This document shows, piece by piece, positions 46,181-53,974 of a stretch of DNA of 64,000 bases. The notes beneath the pieces were generated by a model, which was given only the letters and a program-made list of their open reading frames with translations, searched no databases and had not been told where the DNA came from. Numbering within the stretch: position 1 is the first letter of the stretch; each line of letters opens with the position of its first letter. Made by a program: the position numbers and the translations under genes. Source of the DNA: JBGAPI01 sp044221335 (GTDB lineage Bacteria; Pseudomonadota; Gammaproteobacteria; Xanthomonadales; Ahniellaceae); the NCBI GenBank assembly GCA_044221335.1, contig JBGAPI010000004.1, positions 62,001 to 126,000 of the forward strand. Reading direction: 5' to 3'.

Positions 46181-46553
46181 CGGCGATGTCGTAGTAGTCG
46201 CCCCGGTCCGCCGTGTGGATGTGGTTGCGGAGGCGCGTACCGGTCGGCGCAGCGAACGCCCCCATCGCGACGTCGATGGTGTCGCGTTCGATCGGGTCCC
46301 AGAACAGGAAGGAGCCGCAGGTCGCGCAGAAGCCGCGACGCACGTACTCGGAGGAGCGGAACCAGGTCACCTGCTCCAGTCCGATGACGGTGAGGGCATC
46401 GCGCGACACTTCCGTCGCGGCCCAGAAGTGCCCCGACTGCCGCCGGCATTGCGAGCAGTGACATGCGCTCGGCGATGCAAGCTCGCCGTGCACCTCGAAG
46501 CTCACCGCGCCGCAGAGACAGGAGCCGCGATGGATCAGCGCTGGCTGGGACAT
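46161..46553 (-). CDS. GFA/CENP-V-domain protein
   Basis: This 130-residue zinc protein of the GFA (glutathione-dependent formaldehyde-activating enzyme-like) family has Cys12-L-Cys14, Cys31-H-Cys33-SQ-Cys36 and a later CATC pair (about 76-79) as zinc ligands. The family name does not prove formaldehyde activity. The TAG stop lies in a GTAG repeat. Confidence 0.9.
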   Translation of the reverse strand: MSQPALIHRGSCLCGAVSFEVHGELASPSACHCSQCRRQSGHFWAATEVSRDALTVIGLEQVTWFRSSEYVRRGFCATCGSFLFWDPIERDTIDVAMGAFAAPTGTRLRNHIHTADRGDYYDIADDLPQS

Positions 46554-46620
46554 GGTCGTTCCACTCGGCCGAGGGCCTCCGACTGTAGCGCCGACCGATG
46601 GCGGCCCGATGACCGTCGCC

Positions 46621-46642
46621 GGAACGGGACCGTTCCCGTTCC
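46621..46642 (-). terminator. Hairpin downstream of the tRNA pair
   Basis: GGAACGGGA (46621-46629) and TCCCGTTCC (46634-46642) form a perfect 9-bp stem, about 90 bases beyond the 3' end of the second tRNA and before the GFA gene. No T-tract follows on the minus strand, so termination is uncertain. Confidence 0.35.
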
Positions 46643-46732
46643 GCCACCGGCACGGTCGCCGGGTGCAAACCTCCCGGCGTCGGAACGCGCAGGGGTCGAC
46701 GCGCCGACGGATGCCGGCAGGGGGAGAATGGG

Positions 46733-46809
46733 TGGTGCCCGGAGCGGGAGTCGAACCCGCAAGAACCGGACTCTCGATCCGGCGTGTCTGCCAATTGCAC
46801 CATCCGGGC
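46733..46809 (-). tRNA. Atypical tRNA, leucine-like, anticodon GAG, short variable loop
   Basis: The 77-nt cloverleaf with encoded CCA has acceptor GCCCGGA/TCCGGGC, a 3-bp D stem GTG/CAC with loop CAATTGGCAGA (as in class II tRNAs), anticodon stem CCGGA/TCCGG with loop TCGAGAG, variable region TTCTT, and T arm GCGGG-TTCGACT-CCCGC. The anticodon position reads GAG, for CUC/CUU leucine codons. Residue 33 is C instead of the near-universal U. Normal bacterial tRNA-Leu has a long variable arm, which is missing here. Discriminator base is A. Confidence 0.8.
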
Positions 46810-46931
46810 GGCGTCGCTCGGCTAACTATTCGCGACCTCTAGCGCACGGCGGCGCGAGACGCCGCCCCGGGGTTAGTTACGCGAGACATGAATCGCCCGT
46901 CGCGAAACCACCACGATCGTCAGTCGAATAT

Positions 46932-47008
46932 TGGTGCCCAGGGCGGGACTCGAACCCGCAAGAACCGGCTTCTGAGACCGGCGCGTTTACCAATTTCACC
47001 ACCTGGGC
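46932..47008 (-). tRNA. Atypical tRNA, leucine-like, anticodon CAG, short variable loop
   Basis: The 77-nt cloverleaf with encoded CCA has acceptor GCCCAGG/CCTGGGC, D stem GTG/CGC with loop AAATTGGTAAA, anticodon stem CCGGT/GCCGG with loop CTCAGAA (U33, anticodon CAG, A37), variable region TTCTT, and T arm GCGGG-TTCGAGT-CCCGC. Acceptor and D arm look like tRNA-Leu, but the long variable arm is absent. Acceptor and anticodon stems differ from the companion tRNA yet still pair, which argues for function. Confidence 0.82.
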
Positions 47009-47018
47009 GGGAAACGAA

Positions 47019-47047
47019 AAGCCCCTCGCGGAGGTCCGGAGGGGCTT
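47019..47047 (-). terminator. Intrinsic terminator just upstream of the tRNA pair
   Basis: On the minus strand AAGCCCCTC (47047-47039) pairs with GAGGGGCTT (47027-47019), followed by TTCGTTTC. The 9-bp stem plus T-rich tail lies only ten bases before the first tRNA's 5' end, so it either ends an upstream transcript or acts as an attenuator. Confidence 0.6.
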
Positions 47048-47154
47048 CGGTTCGCAGCTCAGTGGCGGCGCCGCTTCAGGCAAAACCCTTCCGTCCCGCG
47101 AGAAGCGGGCGTAGGCAGGAAAGCGGGCGGGAGCGGTAAGTATTCATGCGCTGC

Positions 47155-47183
47155 ATGATGCAACGGCATCGCAATCACGTCAA
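47155..47183 (-). promoter_or_regulatory. Candidate promoter upstream of the tRNA pair
   Basis: On the minus strand TTGACG (47183-47178) and CATCAT (47160-47155) are 17 bases apart, in an AT-richer patch with a repeated TAAGTATT (47137, 47192). A transcript would start near 47148 and reach the hairpin at 47047-47019 before the tRNAs. Confidence 0.4.
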
Positions 47184-47260
47184 CCAATTTCTAAGTATTT
47201 CTTCGATGCGGTCCGGTTCGGGCGACGAACGGTCGATCGCGCCCGAGAGTTCACGGCGGG

Positions 47261-47650
47261 TCAATTGGCGAGCTTCGCCCCCGACTCCCGCAGCAGCTCG
47301 CGCAGTACCGAGCGATGGCAATGCGACTCGTCCTCGCAGTAGCAACCGACCGAAAAATCGCTTCCCTGCGACAGCGCGGCGAGCAGCGCGATCGTGCGCG
47401 CGTTGTCCGGCGTCGCCATTTCCGCCCTGTACATCCGCACGAAGGACTGCCACTCGGCCGGCGTTTCGGCGGTCTGCCCGCGCTGGATCGTCTCCGGCGT
47501 CGGCGCCAGGTTCGGGTACCAGACGTCGTAGTAGTCGCGCGACGCGAACTCGCTCTTCGGCACGCCGCGCGGCGGTCTCCGCACGGTGCCGATGCGGAGC
47601 CCCTCGCCCGCGGCTCGCGGACTACCAAGTCGGACGATACGGACAGCCAT
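47261..47650 (-). CDS. DUF488 (YeaO-like) protein
   Basis: This 129-residue protein matches the DUF488 family, as shown by VRIVRLGSPR, DYYDVWYPNLAP, and the C-terminal CYCEDESHCHRSVLRELL. The Cys/His cluster suggests metal or nucleic-acid binding; function is unknown. Its ATG overlaps the stop of the TrmO-like gene (ATGA), so the two are coupled. Confidence 0.87.
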   Translation of the reverse strand: MAVRIVRLGSPRAAGEGLRIGTVRRPPRGVPKSEFASRDYYDVWYPNLAPTPETIQRGQTAETPAEWQSFVRMYRAEMATPDNARTIALLAALSQGSDFSVGCYCEDESHCHRSVLRELLRESGAKLAN

Positions 47651-48135
47651 CACGCCTCTCCCGGTTTCCAGTAGTCGTTCATCAGCTCGCAGGACCAGGC
47701 CGGCTGCCGGACGTCGGACCGCGGCAGGAATTCCGCCATCACCGGCTTCAGGTCGAGCACCGGCGTGCCGTCGATCGCGTCCAGTTCGGCGACGGTGAGC
47801 GCGCGGCCGGCAATGCCGACGACGCGGCAGATCGTGCTGCCGATCCGGTTCGGGCGGTTCTTGCCGCGCTGCGCGAAGATGCCGATCGCCGGCCAGTCCG
47901 GGTTGTTGCGCGGATGGCGGGCGCCGCTGACGATCTTCGCGGGATCGACGCGGTCTAACACGAACAGCACCTCGACGTGGGAAAACGCATCGAGCCCGCG
48001 GAGCGCGTCCTCCGGAAATGTCGCCGAGAGTTCGATCGTCGCGGTCGCGCCGCCCCAGAAGTCATCTTCCGGCTGCTGTCGCCGGCACCGGACCGTGCCG
48101 ATCGCTCGCATCTCGAACCGCGCCGTCTCGCTCAT
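47650..48135 (-). CDS. TrmO/TsaA-family SAM-dependent methyltransferase-like protein
   Basis: This 161-residue protein is of the UPF0066/TsaA fold, as shown by AIGTVRC at the start, LRGLDAFSHVEVLFVLDR, ARHPRNNPDWPAIGIFAQRGKNRPNRIG and DLKPVMAEFLP. E. coli TrmO methylates t6A37 of tRNA-Thr; short members like this may act on other targets. Coupled to the DUF488 gene. The tRNA genes lie a few hundred bases downstream, which may be chance. Confidence 0.87.
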   Translation of the reverse strand: MSETARFEMRAIGTVRCRRQQPEDDFWGGATATIELSATFPEDALRGLDAFSHVEVLFVLDRVDPAKIVSGARHPRNNPDWPAIGIFAQRGKNRPNRIGSTICRVVGIAGRALTVAELDAIDGTPVLDLKPVMAEFLPRSDVRQPAWSCELMNDYWKPGEA

Positions 48136-48157
48136 GCGCCGACCTGCTCCATCGGAT

Positions 48158-48607
48158 TCATTCGGGATCGCCGAGCCACGCCCCGCCCCAGCTCGTCGGG
48201 TCGACATCGCGCTCGGACTGGGTGAAGGTCCAGACCCGGCCGATCAGGTCCGCGGCGCTGTACTGGCGTTCACCGTAGGGCTGCGAGGTCGGCGGCACGA
48301 GGATGCGCGCGCCGGCGGCCCGGGCCGCGAGGCAATGATCGTCGGCGTCGCGGACCCGGATCATCATCGCGTGGCCGTGGATCAGCCCGGCGGGTGCGCT
48401 GGCGGAGTCGGCGAGCACGAAGGCGCCATTGCCGGCCAGCATCTGGATCCGGTGCGCACCGATCCGGAGGCGCTGACGGAAGCCGAAGGCATGGCACAAC
48501 CACTCGGCCGCGGCGATCACGTCGGGATAGTGCAGCACCGGCAACACCGTCGCCGTGGGAATCGAACGGTTGTTGTAGCCGTCGACGAAGATCGCGTCCG
48601 TGCTCAT
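48158..48607 (-). CDS. VOC-family protein
   Basis: This 149-residue glyoxalase/bleomycin-resistance fold protein has TVLPVLHYPDVIAAAEWLCHAFGF at the start, MIRVRDADDHCLAARAAGARI and the closing YSAADLIGRVWTFTQS. Substrate unknown. Short N-terminal extension (MSTDAIFVDG). It lies 22 bases upstream of the TrmO-like gene on the same strand. Confidence 0.88.
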   Translation of the reverse strand: MSTDAIFVDGYNNRSIPTATVLPVLHYPDVIAAAEWLCHAFGFRQRLRIGAHRIQMLAGNGAFVLADSASAPAGLIHGHAMMIRVRDADDHCLAARAAGARILVPPTSQPYGERQYSAADLIGRVWTFTQSERDVDPTSWGGAWLGDPE

Positions 48608-48677
48608 GGGCGGCGCCTCGAAACCTGGAGCGCTGATGACGATAGCAGTGGGCGAAATCTCCGGAGCATGCCGGCGG

Positions 48678-49745
48678 TCATGGCATGGAATCCGCGGCCT
48701 GGAACAGGGCTTCGAGCGTCGGACCAAAGTCCTGCCCGCTGTAGGCCTTGAGGATGCCGGCGCGGCGCCGCAGTTCTTCCTGGTACGCCGGGTCGCGATA
48801 GACCGACGCCGGCGGATAGTCGGCGTGGTTGCCGCCGAGCCAGAGCAGGCCGTCGACCGCGGCGTCGAGGCGCGGCCAGTGCTTGTCGGGCCGGAAGGAG
48901 AAGCGTCTTCGTGCGCCGTCGCTGCTGCCGACGACGCTCGGCGCGAAGTCGGCGTACTGCAGGCTCCGCGCCGCGAACGGCGAGCCGGCCAGCGGCGTGA
49001 AGCTCGGCGCCGGCGGCAGTCCGAGCGCGACTGCCGCCTCGGCGAACGGTACGGTGAGGACGCTGAACAACGCGCCCGGGTGGGAAGCCGCCAGGCGTTG
49101 CGCAAGCGGGCGCTCCTCGGGCCCGCCGGCGATGCCCTCGGGCACCGTGCGCAGCGCGTGCAGCAGCCCGGCGATCAGCAGTGCACGCTGGCCCTTGTCC
49201 AGCACCTCGCGTTCGACGATCCGCGCGTAGCTGCCGTCACGGTCGTCCCAGGGCGCGTAGTCGGCGACGCCGTGGATCGTCGACCAGTCCAGGGGCGGAT
49301 CGGCGAGGACGAGGCGCAGCGGATGGGGACACAGCTTTGCATGGTTGATCGCGCGCAGCCGCTCGAACACGCGGCGATACATCGGCGCGTTCCAGGTCAG
49401 CGGCACGGCGGTGTCCTGCCAGGCGTGGCGCAACTCGTCGTCAGCCACCTCGGCGCCGGCGACGTAGGCATCGACGAGCGGCTGGAAGCGCGAGTTGCCG
49501 AACTCGACGACGACCGCGTCGGCGCGACAGATGAATTCCGGAGACGCCAGCAGCCGCTGCAGGAAGGCGTGGATCTCGCGGCTGCGATGCAGCTCGCCGA
49601 TCAGGATCAGCGGGTGGCGATCGAACTGGCGCGCCAGTGCGCTGATCGCGGCGGACTCGCGGGTCTCGCCGGTCCCGGCGACGGTCGGGCTCGTCGCTGC
49701 AACGCCGGCGAGGAACAGGACCAGGGCAAGCCATGCGGCGCGCAT
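48678..49745 (-). CDS. Secreted protein, possible ChaN/erythromycin-esterase-like fold
   Basis: This 355-residue protein has a signal peptide (1 to about 22). LILIGELHRSREIHAFLQRLL (about 45-65) resembles the GExH motif of the Tiki/ChaN/EreA superfamily, and VVVEFGNSRFQPLVD fits the next conserved strand. Whether it binds haem, hydrolyses peptides or esters, or does something else cannot be told. It is followed by no obvious iron-uptake genes. Confidence 0.6.
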   Translation of the reverse strand: MRAAWLALVLFLAGVAATSPTVAGTGETRESAAISALARQFDRHPLILIGELHRSREIHAFLQRLLASPEFICRADAVVVEFGNSRFQPLVDAYVAGAEVADDELRHAWQDTAVPLTWNAPMYRRVFERLRAINHAKLCPHPLRLVLADPPLDWSTIHGVADYAPWDDRDGSYARIVEREVLDKGQRALLIAGLLHALRTVPEGIAGGPEERPLAQRLAASHPGALFSVLTVPFAEAAVALGLPPAPSFTPLAGSPFAARSLQYADFAPSVVGSSDGARRRFSFRPDKHWPRLDAAVDGLLWLGGNHADYPPASVYRDPAYQEELRRRAGILKAYSGQDFGPTLEALFQAADSMP

Positions 49746-49749
49746 CGCG

Positions 49750-50100
49750 CTACTCCGGAGAAATGCCGGTGCCGGTGCCGTGCAGCCGTTCGCTCCGCAC
49801 CCAGCCGATCGCATCGCCGCCGGCCTTCTTCAGGTACATCACCCGGGTGTAGCTGCCGAATTCCGAGTACGCGATGACCTCGTCCTTCGGGATGATGAAC
49901 ACTCCGGGCATCCGACAGCGCTCGTCCGGTGCGGAGTAGAACTGCAGACGTCCCTCGCCGATGACGCGGTGGATCGCGAGATGCCCGGGAATGCGGACAC
50001 CGTCGTCGATGCCGTGGCGATCCAGCGCCTCGCAGTCCGGCGCCGGCGGTGCCGCCGCCGGTGACAGTGCCATCATCAGTCCCGCGAACAGTGGGCTCAT
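49750..50100 (-). CDS. Small secreted hypothetical protein
   Basis: This 116-residue protein has a signal peptide (1 to about 18). The C-terminal half (YLKKAGGDAIGWVRSERL) resembles an SH3-like wall or ligand module. It lies four bases upstream of the ChaN-like gene. Function unknown. Confidence 0.6.
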   Translation of the reverse strand: MSPLFAGLMMALSPAAAPPAPDCEALDRHGIDDGVRIPGHLAIHRVIGEGRLQFYSAPDERCRMPGVFIIPKDEVIAYSEFGSYTRVMYLKKAGGDAIGWVRSERLHGTGTGISPE

Positions 50101-50113
50101 CGTTCCTCCGTCT

Positions 50114-50410
50114 TCAGCGTGGCGTCTCGGTCACGCGCGGCGACAGCTGCACCAGCGCCTGCTCGCCGATATCGATGCCGGCACCGGCGAGGCGATCCTC
50201 CGGCAGCAGCAGCCACCAGCACTTCGAACGCGGGATCACATGGTTTTCGAACGCCTCGCCAGCCAGTCCGACGCGCACCGGATAGCCGCGACGCCCGGGC
50301 CGGAGCGCGACCGTGCCGATCGTCCAGCGCACGCCAGGATGGAACGGCACCTCGACCGCAGCGCCCGTGTGTCCGGCGAGCACGGTCGCTTCGAAACTCG
50401 CGTCGCCCAT
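50114..50410 (-). CDS. DUF1905-like protein
   Basis: This 98-residue beta-rich protein follows the DUF1905 pattern: FEATVLAGHTGAAVEVPF at the start, GYPVRVGLAGEAF in the middle, and a final acidic-hydrophobic strand (GEQALVQLSPR). Function unknown. Confidence 0.75.
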   Translation of the reverse strand: MGDASFEATVLAGHTGAAVEVPFHPGVRWTIGTVALRPGRRGYPVRVGLAGEAFENHVIPRSKCWWLLLPEDRLAGAGIDIGEQALVQLSPRVTETPR

Positions 50411-50481
50411 GGTCGACCCGCGGCAATCCCGAGGGTGCCACCTTAGCTCAGGCGAGGACGAATGAGACCCGGATGCGCCGA

Positions 50482-50934
50482 TCACGGTCGCGGCGCCGCG
50501 TCCTCGCGGAAACGGAGCGCGCGCAGCACTGCCAGTGCGCGCTGCTGCTCCTCCCGGCTCTGTGCGTGCGTCCAGGCATGGACCTTGAGACCGGAGGTAC
50601 CGATTTCGAATACCGTCTCGAGGCCGAACGGGAAGTCTCCATCCTTGCCCGTCGCGACGATCCATCCGACCGGGTGTCCGCCGATCTCGCCGGCCGTGGG
50701 CCGCTGCTCGGGATTCGGGTGATATGCCGGCGCATGGCCGAGGTAGAGGCCGAAGACCAGGTGCTCGCGCTCCGCGGGATAGGCGTAGCAGAGGTCGAAG
50801 TCGGGACCCCGTTGCGCCTTCCAGTGCAGGCCGGACGAAGCCGGCAGCCGTGGACAGGACTCGTCCGATTCCGCCGCGCGCAGGCCGCAGGCGGCGACGA
50901 GCGCGACCATCGCCGCGATGCTTGCGGCCTTCAC
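50482..50934 (-). CDS. Lipoprotein of unknown function
   Basis: This 150-residue protein starts at GTG 50934, overlapping the stop of the GlcG-like gene (GTGA). The signal ends in VAAC, a lipobox-like site (Cys17). Later strands (HPVGWIVATGKDGDFPFG, GLKVHAWTHAQS) show a compact beta-rich domain. Not recognised. Overlap implies coexpression with the GlcG-like protein. Confidence 0.65.
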   Translation of the reverse strand: MKAASIAAMVALVAACGLRAAESDESCPRLPASSGLHWKAQRGPDFDLCYAYPAEREHLVFGLYLGHAPAYHPNPEQRPTAGEIGGHPVGWIVATGKDGDFPFGLETVFEIGTSGLKVHAWTHAQSREEQQRALAVLRALRFREDAAPRP

Positions 50935-51419
50935 GGCGTCGGCTCGTGCCTGCGCTCGCTCGCGAGGCCGGCGGCCCTGATTCCGGCGGCCGCACAGGCG
51001 GCATCGTCGGCCGGTGCCTCGCCGGAGACCCCGACCGCGCCGAGGAAGGCCTTGCCGTCGGCGCTGAAGATCGGCACGCCGCCGGGCACGGTGACCACAT
51101 GCGGTGCGTCGCGGAAGCCCGGCGTCTCCTTGGCCGAGGCCTCCATCTGCGCCGTCGAGAAGTGCCACAGAGCCGTCGCCTCGGCCTTGGCCATCGCGAA
51201 TTCGGTGACGCCGGGCTGATTGCCGTCCATCCGCAGCAGTGCGACGGGATGGCCGCCGTCGTCGTCGACGACGATCGCGTGGCTCTGGCCCTTGGCTTTC
51301 GCGGCGGCGACGCAGCCATCGACGATGGCGCGCGCCGCGGCGACATCGAGGCCAGCCGCCCGCGCGGGACCTGGAGCCGCGGCGAGCGCGGCCAGATGGA
51401 TGGCGACGATGACCTTCAT
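50931..51419 (-). CDS. GlcG/HbpS-family secreted protein
   Basis: This 162-residue protein has a signal peptide (1 to about 22), followed by the GlcG/HbpS (haem-degrading-like) domain: ARAIVDGCVAAAKAKG, AIVVDDDGGHPVALLRMDG and VPIFSADGKAFLGAVGVSG. Members bind haem or corrinoids or act in glycolate operons; here the exported form and lipoprotein neighbour suggest an envelope role. Function not proven. Confidence 0.87.
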   Translation of the reverse strand: MKVIVAIHLAALAAAPGPARAAGLDVAAARAIVDGCVAAAKAKGQSHAIVVDDDGGHPVALLRMDGNQPGVTEFAMAKAEATALWHFSTAQMEASAKETPGFRDAPHVVTVPGGVPIFSADGKAFLGAVGVSGEAPADDAACAAAGIRAAGLASERRHEPTP

Positions 51420-51543
51420 GGCAGCCCCTCGACGTGACGGATGCATCAGTCCGCTTCGATCCGGACGATGTTTCCGCACTGTCGGACGACCGCGCCGCGA
51501 CCGCGAGTGCCGATGGTCGTGGCCGCGATGCCGGCCTACCGGA

Positions 51544-52155
51544 TCAAGGGGCAGCGGCCGCAGCCGCTGCGCGCCGGAACGAATAGCGATCGACGACGCT
51601 CCAGCGGCCATCGGCGCTCCGCTCCTCGTTCACGACCTCGTACGCGTCGTCACCATGTCGCTGCAGGGTCTGGCGCAGGGCGAGGCGTTCGCCGACGATT
51701 TCCGCGTCCTCTGCGATCAGCTCCAGGCGGTCGCCGCGCCAGCCCGGCGCGAGCGACACCAGGGCATTGCCGCTGCCGTCGAGCGCGATCGCCTTCCAGC
51801 GCCGGGTCACCGGATCGAAGCCGAGGAAGCCGAGGTCCTGGCTACCGCCGGGATAGTCGCCGCTGATCTCGAGCCAGGTGCCGCGCAGCACGCGGCGGAC
51901 CGTGCTGCGACCGTGGTCATGGCGCTCCGGCGTGCCGTCGGTGGCGAGCACGACGACTTCGATGTCCCAGGTGCCGACCAGCCAGTCGACCGCGGCCATC
52001 TCCGCCGGCGCCTCGCCGAGGTGTTCGAGGTCCGGCCGCTGCGCGAGGCGATCGGCGATGCGCTGGTAGAGCGCGGGGGCGGCTTCGGCGGCGAGACAGC
52101 CCTCGGCACCGCCGCACATCAGGAGCATGGCGAGGAGGAGATTCGGATGGCGCAT
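51544..52155 (-). CDS. Secreted DUF1579-like (lipocalin-fold) protein
   Basis: This 203-residue protein has a signal peptide (1 to about 22). A WLVGTWDIEVVVLATDG motif, STVRRVLRGTWLEISGDY and FLGFDPVTRRWKAIALD match the DUF1579/nitrobindin-like beta-barrel pattern. An alanine run closes the C-terminus. Function unknown. Confidence 0.7.
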   Translation of the reverse strand: MRHPNLLLAMLLMCGGAEGCLAAEAAPALYQRIADRLAQRPDLEHLGEAPAEMAAVDWLVGTWDIEVVVLATDGTPERHDHGRSTVRRVLRGTWLEISGDYPGGSQDLGFLGFDPVTRRWKAIALDGSGNALVSLAPGWRGDRLELIAEDAEIVGERLALRQTLQRHGDDAYEVVNEERSADGRWSVVDRYSFRRAAAAAAAP

Positions 52156-52299
52156 CGATGATTCACCTGGTGGTCAAGGGCCGTGCTCGGATTGCGCTCG
52201 CCTGCCCGTCGGCAGCGACATCATTACGCGCACAGTGGATACCGGGATGCGCACAGTCGAGCGGGTGCGGCGCGCAATCCCCGCCGACCGCGACGTCGT

Positions 52300-52848
52300 T
52301 CACGGCGGCATGTCCCGCAGCAGGATCTTGCTCAGCACTGCCACCACGCTGTCCTGGTAGCCGTGATGGGACAGCCGCCGCAACTGTTCCTTCAGCCAGG
52401 TCGCGTCGTACAGGTCCCAACCCTCGTTCGCGAAGTGGACCCCGAGCTCCCTGCGATCCCGGGTGGATGCGATCCGCGCAGCCGCCAGCGCCAGCCGGAC
52501 CACGGGCTGCGGCCGCACCATCCCGGAGACGGTGAGCTGCCGGACCAGGCGATGGAACACCACCTTGCGCAGCACCGGGTCGACGAACAGCTTGTAGCGG
52601 CTGGAGGTGTCCTCCTGCTTGAACGAGGCGGCCACGACCCCGCGCGAATCGAGATAGGACTTGCACTCGACCACCAGCAGCTCGTTGCGCTTCGCGTTGT
52701 ACGCGATCAGATCGAGCTCCCAGCGCGGCGACGACGGCCGGCCGATCCGGCGCTTCTCGGCCTTGGTCAGTTCGACCTTGAAACCGCCGACGACCCAATA
52801 GCCGCGGGACCGCAGCAGCTCCCCGACCAGGGATTCGAAGGCGTCCAC
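52300..52848 (-). CDS. PD-(D/E)XK nuclease-like protein
   Basis: This 182-residue protein carries RWELDLIAYNAKRNELLVVE (about 42-61) followed by CKSY, the D...(D/E)xK core of restriction-endonuclease-like nucleases. No methyltransferase or other defence gene is adjacent. GTG 52848 is the most plausible start, with CTG 52863 possible. It follows a DUF1761 gene closely. It may be a repair or processing nuclease rather than a restriction enzyme. Confidence 0.7.
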   Translation of the reverse strand: MDAFESLVGELLRSRGYWVVGGFKVELTKAEKRRIGRPSSPRWELDLIAYNAKRNELLVVECKSYLDSRGVVAASFKQEDTSSRYKLFVDPVLRKVVFHRLVRQLTVSGMVRPQPVVRLALAAARIASTRDRRELGVHFANEGWDLYDATWLKEQLRRLSHHGYQDSVVAVLSKILLRDMPP

Positions 52849-52859
52849 GATTCGAACGC

Positions 52860-53255
52860 TCAGCGCCAGAGGCCGAGGACCAGCCCGTAGATTCCGAATT
52901 GCAGCGTGTGGTATCCCCCGTCGATCGCCCACATCCGAAGGCTGCGGCTGGCGAACTGGTAGTTGATCCCGAATGCGGCGGCGACGAGGCCGGCACCGAT
53001 CGTGAGGCCCTGCAGTGCCGACGACCGCGCATCGGCGCCGGGCGGGATCACCGAGGCGTAGGCGAGCGCCGCGACCAGCGCGAACAGGAAGCTGACGCCG
53101 AACACCTTCGCCGGATGACCGCCGGCGCCCTTCGGCGGATGGCCGGCCTCGCGGTTCCAGGTCGGGCCGAACAGCAACGGCGAGTACCAGAGGCCGCCGA
53201 GCAGGAAGCTCGAGAGCGCGGCGACGAGAACGGCGAGCGGAGCGACGGTCGACAT
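52860..53255 (-). CDS. DUF1761 family membrane protein
   Basis: This 131-residue protein has four helices and the DUF1761 landmark GGLWYSPLLFGPTWNREAG. Function unknown. Twelve bases upstream of the nuclease-like gene. Confidence 0.87.
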   Translation of the reverse strand: MSTVAPLAVLVAALSSFLLGGLWYSPLLFGPTWNREAGHPPKGAGGHPAKVFGVSFLFALVAALAYASVIPPGADARSSALQGLTIGAGLVAAAFGINYQFASRSLRMWAIDGGYHTLQFGIYGLVLGLWR

Positions 53256-53323
53256 GAGGACGGCGCCGGACGGGGTCGCCGGCGAGCATATCCGGTCGCG
53301 TGCCCAGGCGTGGGCGCAGGCTC

Positions 53324-53797
53324 CTAGCGCTTTCCGTCCGTCGGTGCCGCTCGCTCCAGGCGCCGGAACAGCGCCACGATCGCGGCCAGCCCCGCGGCGA
53401 ACGCGATCGCGACCACCAGCTGGTGGGAGGGGACGTGCCGCCCGGGCCGATAGTGGGCCATCTGGAAGCTGAGCCACAGCAGCAGCGTGAAGCCGCCGAG
53501 GATCCAGGAGACCGCTTCGCGGCGCCGCGGCGCGACGAGCGTCGGCAGCAGCACGATGGTGGCCGCCGCCAGGGGCGCAGCCAGGCCGTCCTTCAGCAGG
53601 GCGAACCCCAACGGCCAGATGCAGGCGAAGTCCAGATCGGCGCCATAGTGGCCTCCGCGTCCCGGCGGGCAGTAGCCAAGGGCGAGGTCACGGCTGATCG
53701 AATGCCAGGAGCTGCCGGCCATCACCAGCGCGAACAGGTAGGCCGGTGGGACCAGCAGCCAGCGCACGCCGCGCACGGCCTTCTGCAGTTGTTCCAT
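53324..53797 (-). CDS. Hypothetical four-helix membrane protein
   Basis: This 157-residue protein has hydrophobic segments at about 10-30, 60-90, 95-112 and 125-143. A periplasmic loop carries two cysteines (GYCPPG and ACIWP). Not recognised. Confidence 0.6.
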   Translation of the reverse strand: MEQLQKAVRGVRWLLVPPAYLFALVMAGSSWHSISRDLALGYCPPGRGGHYGADLDFACIWPLGFALLKDGLAAPLAAATIVLLPTLVAPRRREAVSWILGGFTLLLWLSFQMAHYRPGRHVPSHQLVVAIAFAAGLAAIVALFRRLERAAPTDGKR

Positions 53798-53974
53798 GGC
53801 GTCGCCCTCGTCGGTTCGGCAGCGCCCTGCAGCGCTCGGGTGACCGCCATCTTCGCTCGCCGTCGCGACCCCGGGCTGGCGCCGATCGGGCGATTCGCGG
53901 ACGAGCGGGCTGCGGACCCTTGCCAGCCGCTCGACCGGCGTCGCAACCGCCCGCCATCGGTGCGGGCCTGCTGC

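Noticed and set aside
46877..47083. 68-codon frame across the CAG tRNA
   Set aside because: It is fully explained by the tRNA gene and terminator.
52300..52848. Complete restriction-modification system
   Set aside because: No methyltransferase or specificity gene lies near the nuclease-like gene.
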